The notes beneath the pieces were generated by a model that saw only the letters and a program-made list of their open reading frames with translations, had not been told where the DNA came from and did no database searches. Made by a program: the position numbers and the translations under genes. A stretch of 52,844 nt of DNA from Bradyrhizobium sp. Arg816 (GTDB lineage: Bacteria > Pseudomonadota > Alphaproteobacteria > Rhizobiales > Xanthobacteraceae). Shown in pieces: positions 37,879 through 47,174 of the stretch. The DNA lies in contig NZ_JAPRAQ010000038.1 in NCBI RefSeq assembly GCF_029989365.1, forward strand, positions 1 to 52,844, read 5' to 3'. Numbering within the stretch: the first letter of the stretch is position 1; the number at the start of each line of letters is the position of its first letter.

Positions 37879-38239
37879 TTATTCTCTCATTGTATTGGCG
37901 ATCACAGTCGATTGACGCTTGAGAGCGCTTCCGTATATTTTGAATATATTTCATGGCCGCGCTTGTTTCGTGCAAAACTCTGCCAGCGCTCAGATAAATC
38001 CGGCGCGGTGAGCAGGCGAAACGAGGAATGCGGACTGAGACTTTCGGCGCGAGAGTCGCCTACGAATGGCCTCCACGTCCAAGACAACGCACCTCATTGC
38101 ACTTTCTCTTCTCGTTCAAACCTCCGCCAGCCAAGCCCGCCGGCCTCGCCAAGGTGCTCAAGGCCACCTGGCCGCGCTGTCGCGTGCGGTCGTTGAAAAA
38201 CTCCAAATTGATTGACCCGTTCTTGTCGACGATTCGCGA
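37879..38239. other. Short stretch without recognised gene
   Basis: Upstream of amidase 1, this should carry its promoter; GAGAG lies shortly before ATG 37878. No family-like frame was found. The right half borders an IS1182 remnant. Confidence 0.35.
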
Positions 38240-38700
38240 TCGGCGGAGCAAAGCGGGATCAGTTAGAGCTCTTCATCACAGGCTCGCTCAAACGGCTCGT
38301 CCCCGATGAGCACGTGCTGGCGCGGGTCGATCCTGTACTTGACCTGTCCTGGCTGAGGGAAGAGGTTACCGACTGCTATTGCGGGAACGATGGTCGGCCA
38401 AGCATCGATCAGGAAGCCGCGGTGCGGCTGATGCCCGCCGGGCTGCTCACCTGGATCGTACACGGTCGCAAGCTGATGCGCGAGGTCCAGGTCAACATCG
38501 CCATTCGCTGGTTTGCTGGTTATGCCTTCACCAGCAGGTACCGCAACATTCAAGCCTGACGCGCATCCGTCAGCACTGGGGCGAAGAGCGGTGTCCGTAG
38601 GATCTTCAAACGCACGGTCGAGGTTGTTTGAAGGCCACGCTCGCCACTGCGGAGATGGTCCACATCCATGTGTCGCTGATCCGCTGCCCAAGCTTGCCAT
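38240..38700 (+). pseudogene. IS1182-family transposase N-terminal remnant
   Basis: The plus strand encodes QLELFITGSLKRLVPDEHVL, then ARVDPVLDLSWLREEVTDCY, GRPSIDQEAAVRLMPAGLLT and VNIAIRWFAGYAFTSRY, the conserved start of IS1182-family transposases. A frameshift near 38550 leads to SSLTRIRQHWGEERC, and another to KATLATAEMVHIHVSLIR. The catalytic core beyond this is missing. Confidence 0.8.
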
Positions 38701-38814
38701 GCGCGGCGGACGGAAGGTCGGCTGAAGCCGATTTTCTGCTCTCCGTGTCCGCACTGCCGCTCCGCAGCGGATTTAGGATAAACAGCATCTCCCGGGTGAC
38801 GAAGCTTGGCTCAT

Positions 38815-38935
38815 TGGCGAGCATCGTGCCTCGGGCGAGAAGAATTACTATCTCGCCAATCTCCCTGCGGCTACGGATCTGCACACACTGGCCGCCACTA
38901 TTAAGGCAAGATGCGAGTGGCATGGTTTTGGAATG
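38815..38935 (+). pseudogene. IS701-type DDE transposase fragment
   Basis: One frame reads EHRASGEKNYYLANLPAATD then LHTLAATIKAR, which matches the conserved stretch before the last catalytic region of IS701-type transposases (E-KYYLSNLPA...LA-IKARW). Sequence on both sides is not recognisable. It is about 40 codons, a relic. Confidence 0.6.
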
Positions 38936-39173
38936 TCGTCCGTGCGGTCCATTTGTGCGCGCGGCTCGCAGCAGGGCTGGGTGATTGGCCAAACTGAGAC
39001 AGTTGTTGGCGCACATGTTCAGGAGTCGCGCTCGCCAAGGGCGCGCAGATGACTCGCGCCGATTGGCGGCGAGGCAATTTCTTGCTCGACTTTGACGAGT
39101 TTTTCGCGACGATAGCTCATCCAGATTGTCGCGGAGCTGCTGGCCACGTTGCGAACGCATCGTTCATTTCCGA

Positions 39174-40121
39174 TCAAGGATAATTGATAGCAGTCGACCA
39201 CGTCGGATCGGCGTGCTTTTGCCAGTAGAGATCCATGAGGCGGCGGGTGATGGATCCGACCTGCCCTTTAGAGATAGTAGTGTCGTCGATGCGCGTTATG
39301 GGCATAATACCGCCGGCAGTGGAGGTGATGAATACCTCATCAGCATTCTTGATTTCGTCACGACTAATATCGGTCGCGATGGCCGTGAGGCCAATCTCAG
39401 CGCAGAGATCGAAAACGGTCCGACGCGTGATACCCGGCAACACCCCAAAAGCCGGCGTCCTCAGAGATCCGTCCTTTACGAGGAATACATTGAAGCCTGG
39501 CCCTTCTGCAACATATCCGTCCGTATCTAGGATTAGTGCCGTCTCGGCGCCTTTGTCGTAAGCGTCGAAAAGACCCTGCACAAGATCGAGCCAATGATAA
39601 TTCTTGATCGTAGGATCGACGGATTTAGGGGGGATGCGCACGGTCTCGCTGATCGCGACGTGCAAGCCTCTTTCCAATTGCTCCCTGTTGGCAACCGAGC
39701 CAAATGGAATTGCAAACGCAATGAAGCGGTTCTCTGCCTGGCGGGGGTCTCGGCTGAATGTCGGCGAAGAGCCGCGCGTGCAGATCATCTCGACGTAGGC
39801 CGATTTGTGGCCCGACAGTGCGACACACCGTTCGAGGATTGACGCGATCTCCTCGCGGTCGTAGGGAAGGTTCATTCGAAGGCGTTCAACCCCTCGCAAA
39901 AAGCGGTCGAGATGCAAGTCCAACCGGAAGAACCGGCCGTCCCAGACGTGCACCGTGTCGTAGGTCGCATCCGAGTGCAGCAAACCCCAATCGAGCACAG
40001 AGATCTTGGCCGCGGACATGGGCAGGTACTGCCCATCCATGAAAGCGACCCCATGGGGATAGCGCCGATGATCGACGTGATGCTGATCGACTGTTGAAAG
40101 CACTGGTGAGAGCTCTGTCAT
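39174..40121 (-). CDS. Class IV aminotransferase (branched-chain/D-amino acid aminotransferase family), module copy 3
   Basis: The 315-aa fold-type IV PLP enzyme has YPHGVAFMDGQYLPMSAAKI, VLDWGLLHSDATYDTVHVWD, HLDRFLRGVERL, the Schiff-base lysine K173 in PTIKNYHWLDLV, the PLP-contact E207 in VAEGPGFNVFLVK and the phosphate loop VFITSTAGGIMPIT. The family includes D-amino acid transaminase, branched-chain transaminase and ADC lyase, which cannot be separated here by eye. ATG 40121 is the family-like start; the frame stays open upstream for about 200 codons without protein-like content. It lies downstream of the peptide transporter, and it would act on an amino acid released from the imported compound. 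It looks intact. Confidence 0.9.
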   Translation of the reverse strand: MTELSPVLSTVDQHHVDHRRYPHGVAFMDGQYLPMSAAKISVLDWGLLHSDATYDTVHVWDGRFFRLDLHLDRFLRGVERLRMNLPYDREEIASILERCVALSGHKSAYVEMICTRGSSPTFSRDPRQAENRFIAFAIPFGSVANREQLERGLHVAISETVRIPPKSVDPTIKNYHWLDLVQGLFDAYDKGAETALILDTDGYVAEGPGFNVFLVKDGSLRTPAFGVLPGITRRTVFDLCAEIGLTAIATDISRDEIKNADEVFITSTAGGIMPITRIDDTTISKGQVGSITRRLMDLYWQKHADPTWSTAINYP

Positions 40122-40799
40122 CGGAGTCACTGGCAATAGGACGGGTTGAGACAAGCAACGAATTTTTGCCTGGAGAAAACAAGGATCTCGGACATGGTGT
40201 TCCATCAAGATGTCGCGGAATCGGCACGGTCGGCCGACTGAACCTAGCCCGTGAGATGCTAACGGTCCCACGAGCCGCATTTGTCCGATGTGGCCCCTTG
40301 CCTGGCCGAAATTCTGCGTCTGTGCGGAACAGGTGAAGCTTTCGCACGATCGAGGGAGCAAGTGCGCCTTTGAGCCGATGATCCACCCGCTGTCGCGGTA
40401 TCTATCAAGATCTCGACAATTCCGCGGTACAGAATGTGAACGATTCGTCGAATGCTCAAAGATTGATGACCAGCCATGAAAGGTGGTGCCACACACAAGC
40501 GAAACAGATGGGGTGGATGCCAGCCTTCTCCGGCGGCACCGCAATGTGCCAAGTTTGTGGTGAGACAGTCCCAGCAAGGAAAGGCAGGATCCCTGAGAGA
40601 AGTTACCATCGTCAGGGTCGATCTGGAAAAGAATGTTTTTCAACTGCATGGGCCGGCGGATCATGGATCTGTGGTGTTTCGGAAAAAGCTGACGCGTCTG
40701 CAGTTTCGAAAGTTCATGCCGGCTCACCCCAACTGTGTTGGCGATGGAGGCTTGCGGCAGCTCCGATGACTGGGCTCGCGAGATGCTTGGACTCGGCCA
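40122..40799. other. Stretch without recognised gene, open but non-coding-like
   Basis: The frame of the aminotransferase remains open through most of this stretch, but its translation (rich in R, S, H) has no family likeness. It may be decayed copies of the aminotransferase. No terminator or transposon end was seen. Confidence 0.4.
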
Positions 40800-41034
40800 C
40801 CAGCAGAAATTGATTGCGCCCGGCTATGTCAAAGAACTTTCCGTTCCAGACATGGACCGTGTCGTAAAGCCTTGCCCTCGGGATCCGCAGGTATTGCCCA
40901 TCCATGAGCGCGACCCCGTGCGGATAACGCCGTTGATCATCGTGACGTTCATCGATCACCAAACGCGGCGCGCTTGGAAGCTGTGTCACAATCGGGTCCT
41001 GTTCTATCCTTCCATCACTTTTCAGGTTCATGTG
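40800..41034 (-). pseudogene. Second class IV aminotransferase, 5' fragment with internal deletion (copy 3)
   Basis: The minus strand reads MNLKSDGRIEQDPIVTQLPS, then DDQRRYPHGVALMDGQYLRI, and jumps to ARLYDTVHVWNGKFFDIAG. It lacks the segment equivalent to PMSAAKISVLDWGLLHSDAT and breaks down after about 70 codons. The same leader (MNLKSDGRIEQDPIVTQLP) precedes the aminotransferase remnant of copy 1. The DppF-type ATPase was therefore originally followed by this gene, with the intact aminotransferase as a further copy downstream. Confidence 0.75.
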
Positions 41035-41083
41035 CCGATGTCCGATGTTCGTGTCGGCGGTACGCACAAGATACTCGATCGAG

Positions 41084-42136
41084 TCAAAACGTCTGTGGCT
41101 GTGCCACAGGAGAGAGCAAAGAATTGGCCGCCGTGGCCTGCTCGACCGGAATGTCCATAGTGGGGGCGCGCACATGGCAGGCTACGGCGCGCCCGTCAGC
41201 CATCGGCACCAAAGGCGGCACTTCGATCCGGCAACGCTCGACCGCGAGCGGACAGCGCGGGTGAAACGCGCACCCTTTCGGCGGGTTGATGGGGCTTGGC
41301 ACCTCGCCCTCAACTGGGGCCTTCAGCCGAACCCGTGTCGGGTCCGGCACCGGGGCGGCCGCGATGAGTGCCTCGGTATAGGGATGGACCGGCTTTGTGA
41401 ACAACGCCTCGCGTGGGGCGAGTTCCACGATGCGCCCCAAGTACATGACCGCGACGCGATGACCGATATGCTCCACGACGCCAAGGTCATGTGAGATGAA
41501 GACGAAGGCAATGCCCATCTCCTGTTGCAGATCCATGAGAAGGTTCAGGATCTGTGCCTGCACCGAGACGTCAAGGGCTGAGACTGCCTCGTCGGCGATG
41601 ATGAGCGAGGGCTGTAGCGAAAGCGCCCGCGCGATGCCGAGCCGCTGGCGCTGACCGCCCGAGAACTCGGACGGAAGCCTGTGCATCATCTGGGGTGACA
41701 TTCCGACTTTTCGCAGAAGATCGGCGGCAAGAGCGTGGCGCTGCTTCCTACTGAGCCGCTCAAAATTCTCGACCGGTTCGGTGATGATCTGTCCGGCGGT
41801 GAGGCGCGGATTCAGCGACGAATAAGGATCCTGAAATATCATCTGCATCCGCCGCCGCCACGCTCGAAGCGCGCGCGTCCCGAGATCGGAGATGTCAGCT
41901 CCGTCGATCATCACGCGCCCGCACGTCGGCTCCACGATCCGCATCAGGAGGCGTGCGACAGTGGACTTACCGCAGCCCGATTCGCCGACTATACAGAGCG
42001 TCTCGCCCGCATCGACTGAGAAGGATACATCCTCCACCGCCCGCACTACCGGCCCGGTCTTCTTCAGGAATCCCGTATCCAGCTGAAAATGCTTTGTCAA
42101 ATTCTCGACCTTCAGCAGAGGGCTGCTCATGCGCAC
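41084..42136 (-). CDS. Peptide ABC transporter ATPase, DppF/OppF type (copy 3)
   Basis: The 350-aa ATPase is complete: Walker A GESGCGKSTVARLL, Q-loop MIFQDPYSSLNPRL, signature EFSGGQRQRLGIARALSLQP, Walker B LIIADEAVSALD, H-loop FVFISHDLGVVEHIGH, and the oligopeptide-type C-terminal region with FHPRCPLAVERCRIEVPPL. It energises import through the permeases next to it in the inner membrane, as a heterodimer with the DppD-type protein. ATG 42136 overlaps the end of that gene by 10 nt, indicating translational coupling. Its own end is followed by an aminotransferase. It is the intact reference for the decayed ATPase copies at 3.7 and 35.4 kb. Confidence 0.95.
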   Translation of the reverse strand: MRMSSPLLKVENLTKHFQLDTGFLKKTGPVVRAVEDVSFSVDAGETLCIVGESGCGKSTVARLLMRIVEPTCGRVMIDGADISDLGTRALRAWRRRMQMIFQDPYSSLNPRLTAGQIITEPVENFERLSRKQRHALAADLLRKVGMSPQMMHRLPSEFSGGQRQRLGIARALSLQPSLIIADEAVSALDVSVQAQILNLLMDLQQEMGIAFVFISHDLGVVEHIGHRVAVMYLGRIVELAPREALFTKPVHPYTEALIAAAPVPDPTRVRLKAPVEGEVPSPINPPKGCAFHPRCPLAVERCRIEVPPLVPMADGRAVACHVRAPTMDIPVEQATAANSLLSPVAQPQTF

Positions 42137-43134
42137 ACGACCTCTTCGGAGCGCCAGCAGGCCGCTTTATGACCGGGCCCGACGTCGCGCATGATGGGCG
42201 TCTTCTCGCGGCAAATTTCTATCGCGAACGGGCAGCGGGGCGCGAAGCTGCATCCGACAATGGGCTCGCGCAGGCTCGGGACAATGCCAGGAATTTCCGG
42301 AAGACGGCGCCGCCGGCCGTGCCGCGGATCAGGCGCCGAGCGCATGAGCCCCTGGGTATAGGGATGCGCGGGCCGTGCGAACAGCTCAAGCACCGGCGCT
42401 TGCTCTACGATTCGGCCGGCATACATGACAATCACTCGTTGGCATGTCTCCGCTACAACACCCAGATCATGCGTGATGAACATTACAGCGGTTCCCATGC
42501 GCTCTTTCAGCTCAATAATCAGCCGCAAGATCTGCGCCTGGATTGTGACGTCAAGCGCAGTCGTTGGCTCGTCGGCAATCAATAGTTCCGGTGAGCAGGC
42601 GAGCGCCATGGCGATCATGGCACGCTGTCGCATGCCGCCTGACATTTCGTGGGGATAGTTGCCAATGCGACGCTCGGGATCCGCGATGCAGACCAGCCGG
42701 AGCATCTCTAGCGACTTTGCCATCGCATCTGACCGGGAGGCCTTGGTGTGGATCTGCACCGCCTCGGCGATTTGGCGACCAACAGTGTAAACCGGGTTCA
42801 GGCTCGTCATGGGCTCCTGGAAGATCATGGCGATCCGGTCGCCGCGGATTTGTCGCATCTCTCGTTCTGAGAATTTCAGCAGGTCGCGTCCGTGAAAGCG
42901 GATTTCACCGCTGACGGTCTTGGCGCTTAGCTTCGGCAGCAGGCGAAGAATGGAAAGGGCTGTGACGCTCTTTCCGCATCCGGATTCGCCGACAACGCCG
43001 AGCGTTTCGCTACGCTTGACCTGGAAGCTGATGCCCCCCAATGCGCGGGTGATGCTTTCCTCGCCGAAAAAGTGCGTCTCCAAGCCTCGGACATCAAGGA
43101 GCACGTCACCCCCGGTAGTTTCTTGAATTTGCAT
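42127..43134 (-). CDS. Peptide ABC transporter ATPase, DppD/OppD type (copy 3)
   Basis: The 335-aa protein contains Walker A VGESGCGKSVTALSIL, Q-loop MIFQEPMTSLNPVYTVGRQI, signature EMSGGMRQRAMIAMALACSP, Walker B LLIADEPTTALDVTIQAQIL, H-loop VMFITHDLGVVAETCQR and the C-terminal region CSFAPRCPFAIEICREKTP typical of DppD/OppD. All ATPase residues are intact. ATG 43134 is 1 nt from the TGA of the upstream permease and matches the start of the copy 1 relic; upstream frame extensions overlap the permease gene and are not needed. It pairs with the ATPase at 41084-42136. Confidence 0.95.
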   Translation of the reverse strand: MQIQETTGGDVLLDVRGLETHFFGEESITRALGGISFQVKRSETLGVVGESGCGKSVTALSILRLLPKLSAKTVSGEIRFHGRDLLKFSEREMRQIRGDRIAMIFQEPMTSLNPVYTVGRQIAEAVQIHTKASRSDAMAKSLEMLRLVCIADPERRIGNYPHEMSGGMRQRAMIAMALACSPELLIADEPTTALDVTIQAQILRLIIELKERMGTAVMFITHDLGVVAETCQRVIVMYAGRIVEQAPVLELFARPAHPYTQGLMRSAPDPRHGRRRRLPEIPGIVPSLREPIVGCSFAPRCPFAIEICREKTPIMRDVGPGHKAACWRSEEVVCA

Positions 43135-43135
43135 G

Positions 43136-44023
43136 TCAGGCTCTGACTTTTGAACGGGGGTCGAACAGGTCGCGCAAGCCATCTCCGAGCAGGTTGACAG
43201 CAAGAACTGTGATGACAAGGCAAATGCCTGGGGCAAAGACCGTCAATGGGGCGACAGCGAGATACAGACTTGAACTTGAGATCATGTTGCCCCAACTGGG
43301 GATCTCGGTCGGCACGCCTACGCCAAGGAAGCTCAGCCCAGCTTCCGTCAGAATCGCACTCGCACAGAGATTGGCGCTCTGCACCACAAGGGGCGGAATG
43401 GTGCTCGGGAGGATATGCCGCCATAGCACTTTTGGCAGACGCGCACCGCCGCAGAGCGCGGCCTCCACATAAGGACGCGTGCGAACACTCAAAACCACCG
43501 AACGAACCAGCCGGGTAACACTTGGGATCGACGGGACCGTGATGGCGATGATGAGGATGCCGATGCCGATGCCGGAGCCTGCCAGGGAAATGAGGGCGAT
43601 GGCCAGCAGAATCGTCGGGATTGCCATCAGGCCATCCATGATCCGCATTGCAACATTATCGAAGCTGCGGTTGTAGCCGGCGATGACGCCGATCAAAAGC
43701 CCCCCCAAAGCAGCGCTTGCCGCCGACATCAATCCCACCATGAGGGAGATTCGAGCGCCGAACATCGTTCGTGCAAACACGTCACGGCCCAGATTGTCGC
43801 TCCCGAACCGCAGCTTGGCGGACGGCGGCTGAAGGCGATCGAAAGGATCCATGCTTAGGGGATCGCCGGCATAAAACGGTGCAGCGAGCGCCAGGATGAT
43901 CAACACGGCCAAGAGACCGGCGCCGGCAAAGATCAGCGGATACCGCCTGGCTAGACGAGTAAGGTTAGCTCTTTGCAGCCAGCCCATCGGCTCGACTTCA
44001 ACGGGTGCGGAGAGAAGTGGCAT
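43136..44023 (-). CDS. Peptide ABC transporter permease, DppC/OppC type (copy 3)
   Basis: The 295-aa inner-membrane protein has an N-terminal membrane helix (LIFAGAGLLAVLIILALAA), the OppC-type loop HxLG-like KLRFGSDNLGRDVFARTMFG and the membrane region SAALGGLLIGVIAGYNRSFD. The ATPase-coupling EAA loop is YVEAALCGGARLPKVLWRHI, followed by ILTEAGLSFLGVGVPTEIPS. ATG 44023 was chosen by the copy 1 parallel and the family N-terminus; the frame is open far upstream but overlaps the next permease. It is separated by 2 nt from the DppB-type gene, so the two are one operon. Confidence 0.94.
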   Translation of the reverse strand: MPLLSAPVEVEPMGWLQRANLTRLARRYPLIFAGAGLLAVLIILALAAPFYAGDPLSMDPFDRLQPPSAKLRFGSDNLGRDVFARTMFGARISLMVGLMSAASAALGGLLIGVIAGYNRSFDNVAMRIMDGLMAIPTILLAIALISLAGSGIGIGILIIAITVPSIPSVTRLVRSVVLSVRTRPYVEAALCGGARLPKVLWRHILPSTIPPLVVQSANLCASAILTEAGLSFLGVGVPTEIPSWGNMISSSSLYLAVAPLTVFAPGICLVITVLAVNLLGDGLRDLFDPRSKVRA

Positions 44024-44025
44024 GT

Positions 44026-44967
44026 TCAATACCGGATGCGGGGGTCGATCAGGGTGTAAGTGAGATCGACCGCGAGATTGACCAAGACGTACAGGCCCGA
44101 AGCGAGGATCAGCACACCTTGAATGATCGGATAGTCGCGATTGTTGATCGCATCGACCACCAATCGACCGACACCAGGGATGTTGAACACCGTTTCCGTG
44201 ATGACGACGCCAGAAATCAGATAGGCGAAACTTATGCCTATCACGGTAAGGATCGGGACACCCGCATTCTTCAGGGCGTGGTGGAAGAGCATGGAATATG
44301 AAGAGGCGCCCTTGGCAGCGGCCGTTCGCATATAGTCTTCCGACAGAACTTCGAGTATGCTCGCGCGCGTGATCCGGGCGAAGTAAGCGATGTAGGGGAA
44401 ACTCAAGGCTACGGTCGGCAGAATAAGGTGCACAAGCCAGGGCCCGAGGCCGTGCTCGACAGGCTGGTATCCTTGGACCGGTAGCCAACGCACGCTGATG
44501 GCGAACCAGTAGATCAGAAAATAGCCGACGACAAATACGGGGACAGAAAAGCCAAGCGCCGCAAAGGCTGCGAGAGTGCGGTCGAAGACGCCGCCGACAC
44601 GCCATGCGGCCAGAATGCCGAAGGCGACCCCAACCGTCACCGAAACGATCATCGTCAAGATCGAAAGGGAAATGGTCGGCTGCAACCGCTGCGAGATGAG
44701 GAGAAGAACCGGTCGGCCCGTAAAAATTGAGCCCCCGAAATCGCCGCTGAGAATGCCCAGCGCCCAATGTAGGAACTGGGCTGGTAGAGGATCATTAAGT
44801 CCGAGTTGTTCGCGGATGCCCGCGATCATCTGTGGGGTTGCTGCGTCGCCGGCGATGATGGCTGCCGGGTCGCCAGGCGACAGTCTGAGAAGCAAAAAGA
44901 TGAAAATCCCGACCATCGCCATGACGGCAATGGTCGAGAGCATCCTACGAACAATGTATGCGGCCAT
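44026..44967 (-). CDS. Peptide ABC transporter permease, DppB/OppB type (copy 3)
   Basis: The 313-aa integral membrane protein has the typical first helix with basic start (MAAYIVRRMLSTIAVMAMVG), RLSPGDPAAIIAGDAA, the OppB segment GDFGGSIFTGRPVLLLI and several further helices. The EAA-type loop is YMRTAAAKGASSYSMLFHHA, with NAGVPILTVIGISFAYLISG after it, and the C-terminus is NIPGVGRLVVDAINNRDYPI then DPRIRY. Start ATG 44967 lies 5 nt beyond the binding-protein stop; frames extending further upstream overlap that gene. It forms the translocation pore with the DppC-type permease. Confidence 0.94.
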   Translation of the reverse strand: MAAYIVRRMLSTIAVMAMVGIFIFLLLRLSPGDPAAIIAGDAATPQMIAGIREQLGLNDPLPAQFLHWALGILSGDFGGSIFTGRPVLLLISQRLQPTISLSILTMIVSVTVGVAFGILAAWRVGGVFDRTLAAFAALGFSVPVFVVGYFLIYWFAISVRWLPVQGYQPVEHGLGPWLVHLILPTVALSFPYIAYFARITRASILEVLSEDYMRTAAAKGASSYSMLFHHALKNAGVPILTVIGISFAYLISGVVITETVFNIPGVGRLVVDAINNRDYPIIQGVLILASGLYVLVNLAVDLTYTLIDPRIRY

Positions 44968-44972
44968 GCTCC

Positions 44973-46577
44973 TCAGGCCTTTTGCATATTCCACATCGGG
45001 AGAGCACCGGGCATTCCGATGAGGCCGGTCAGCGTCTTGCGGCGCGCGCTTGGGGTGATACCTTGCCCCAGCAGAACGGTTGGGACGTAGTCCCACCAAA
45101 CGGCCTGCATCTTGCGGGCCAGCACTTGGCGTTCGGCGACCGTTGGGGTATCCGCCCATTGGGCCCGAAGGGCCTCATATTCGTCGATCTTGGGCCAGCC
45201 AAAGAAGCCCTTGTCGCCCTCCGCGCCCAGCCAGGGTGCGCCAATCGGATCGCTAAGGGTCGAATCGGGCACACCCGTGATAAGTATGCTCCAGCCGCCT
45301 TCCTCCACGGACCCCTTGTTCGTCCGACGCGTGACAACTCCGCCCCAGTCACTCGGCGCAAGTTCGGCATTAATCCCAATCTTCCGCAGCGCGGCCGCGA
45401 GGAATTGCGCGGCATTGCTTAATCCCATCAGGTTAGTCGGTTGCAGAATGACGACCTTCTCGCCAGCATAGCCGCCCTCTTTGAACAACTGCTTGGCCTT
45501 TTCCGGATCGCCGCCCTTCTTGTACCATCCCGTATTTTCGTCGTTGGAGTAGAGCGTATCGTTTCCGAACATCGAAGTAACGGGGTGGCTGTATTTTGGG
45601 TCGGGGTTGATGACGCGAGCGATTACCGCCTGATCAACAAGGTAAAGCATCGCCTGGCGCGCCTTCACGTTGTCAAACGGCTTCTGAAGACAGTTCAGGC
45701 GCAGAAGATTAACCCAACCCATCTTGTCCAGAACTTGGAGTGCAAGGTTAGGATCGCTCTCGACAGCCGGATAAAGATCGGCGGGCGGGCCTTCGAGGAA
45801 ATCAACCTCTCCCGCCTGCAAGGCCGCAAAGGCAGTCTGCGGATTCGAGATGTTCTCCCAGATGACCCGATCGACATTGACAACTTTCCCGCCAGCAAAT
45901 CCGTCTGACGGATCGTCGCGCGGCACGTATTTCTCGTTCCGATCGTAGGTAAAGCTCGCGCCGGGTTTGGCCAGAGCTTCATTGAATTTAAAGGGCCCCG
46001 ACCCGATATTCGCGGTCACCTGTTCGGTCGCGGGGCGACTTGCGTCCTTCTCCCGCATAATAAACAGGAACGGGTTCGCCAAATTGGCCAGCACATCAAT
46101 CAAGAGCCCCAGCGGCTCCTTGAGTTCGATCGTGAAGGTTTGTTCGTCCTTTTTCGAAATATCCTTGGCCCGCGCCATGATCAGTTTGCCGCCCGGAGCG
46201 ACTTGCCCCCAACGACGGATGGAGGCTACACAATCCGCTGCAGTAACAGGCGTGCCGTCGTGCCAACCCAAACCATTCCGAAGTTCGAACGTATAGGTCT
46301 TCTTGTCGTCGGAAGCGCTCCACTTCCCCACCATCTGCGGCTGGGGCGTGAATTTGGAGTTCAGCGCGAAAAGCGTGTCGTAGATCGCATAGCCATGATC
46401 ACCGGTGATCGTAGCTGTCGAAAGGATCGGATCGAAGACTCGGAGGTCACCCGACTTTATCATTCGGACGGTCCTCGCAGTCGCAGGACCAGTTTGCGCT
46501 CGTAGGAGCGAGGGCATCGATACGACGGCACCAGCAGCCAAGCTTGTCTTAACGAGGTCGCGTCGAGAGATTGTCAT
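44973..46577 (-). CDS. Periplasmic peptide-binding protein, DppA/OppA type (SBP family 5, copy 3)
   Basis: This 534-aa solute-binding protein has a twin-arginine-like leader, SRRDLVKTSLAAGAVVSMPS, with a probable cleavage after LLRA. It then shows the family-5 pattern: RVFDPILSTATITGDHGYAI, YTFELRNGLGWHDGTPVTAA and PFDNVKARQAMLYLVDQAVI, ending GMPGALPMWNMQKA. It binds a peptide or similar cation-rich small molecule in the periplasm and hands it to the permeases; the ligand is unknown. ATG 46577 follows GGAGGGGA by about 7 nt. It is first in the transporter operon. In copy 2 only its leader survives. Confidence 0.95.
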   Translation of the reverse strand: MTISRRDLVKTSLAAGAVVSMPSLLRAQTGPATARTVRMIKSGDLRVFDPILSTATITGDHGYAIYDTLFALNSKFTPQPQMVGKWSASDDKKTYTFELRNGLGWHDGTPVTAADCVASIRRWGQVAPGGKLIMARAKDISKKDEQTFTIELKEPLGLLIDVLANLANPFLFIMREKDASRPATEQVTANIGSGPFKFNEALAKPGASFTYDRNEKYVPRDDPSDGFAGGKVVNVDRVIWENISNPQTAFAALQAGEVDFLEGPPADLYPAVESDPNLALQVLDKMGWVNLLRLNCLQKPFDNVKARQAMLYLVDQAVIARVINPDPKYSHPVTSMFGNDTLYSNDENTGWYKKGGDPEKAKQLFKEGGYAGEKVVILQPTNLMGLSNAAQFLAAALRKIGINAELAPSDWGGVVTRRTNKGSVEEGGWSILITGVPDSTLSDPIGAPWLGAEGDKGFFGWPKIDEYEALRAQWADTPTVAERQVLARKMQAVWWDYVPTVLLGQGITPSARRKTLTGLIGMPGALPMWNMQKA

Positions 46578-47174
46578 GTTCCGATTCCCCTCCAGAGTCG
46601 ATCGCGCGGTGGATCCGCGTCTAGTTGCTGGACAAGATTTCAACACATCCAGCAACGATCGGAGCCTTGGCGCCAACGGACGATATAGAGGTTATTTGCA
46701 GCTTTACCGCGATTCCCGGAGCTCAAGCGGAGACTTTCGTACTTTTTGCAGAAATTCCGCCGAATTTTTGCATTTGCAGCGGCAGCGGGACGCCGACACA
46801 ATCCCAATCGGTACGCTAGTTTTTTAGAACGCCACGCTGCCACCTCGCGAGTTCGGGACTTTCTGGAGATGGCAAGCAGATCCACTCGAAGGTGCGCATT
46901 GAGTTTTTCGTCCCGACCTAGATTCTCCGCGGCGCGTTCATGGTGCCCAGTTGCACTAGAGAGCTCCGCCCCCTGTGCGTATTTCCATGAAGTTTTTCGC
47001 GAACGAGACGCTTGGCTGATACAATGGCGTTGGCGTTCGCGCGCCGCCGGCACGGACGCGGCCGTCGGTGAGCCGGGGAAAGGTAGTAAGCGAAGTACCA
47101 GTCCCAATCCGAACTCTCAGTAGCTCCGAACTCTCAGTACCTACTAAGTTGCATCAGATTTGCGCGGCCTCTTC
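46578..47174. other. Upstream region of the peptide transporter operon
   Basis: No recognised gene. By position it should carry the operon promoter, although the amidase originally lay directly upstream. A 14-bp direct repeat lies near the right end. No regulatory motif was recognised with confidence. Confidence 0.4.
47109..47139. repeat. Direct repeat, two 14-bp units
   Basis: CCGAACTCTCAGTA occurs at 47109-47122 and again at 47126-47139, a period of 17 bp with 3 bp between. It lies about 35 bp left of the IS30 end. Its meaning is unknown; it may be a regulator site or a scar. Confidence 0.6.

Noticed and set aside
38936..39173. Possible amidase or transposase tail before the intact aminotransferase
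   Set aside because: A frame with LLDFDEFFATIAHPDCRG resembles the tail of amidases only weakly; too short and isolated to call.
40122..40727. Upstream extension of the class IV aminotransferase by about 200 codons
   Set aside because: The family starts at ATG 40121; the added part has no protein-like pattern, and relics of the gene in copies 1 and 2 do not support it.
44024..44767. Long N-terminal extension of the DppC-type permease
   Set aside because: It lies inside the DppB-type gene in another frame; ATG 44023 gives the normal length and fits the tight operon spacing.
46640..47107. Open frame of 155 codons upstream of the binding protein
   Set aside because: No family features, not conserved in copy 2, where the amidase is adjacent. 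Considered non-coding.
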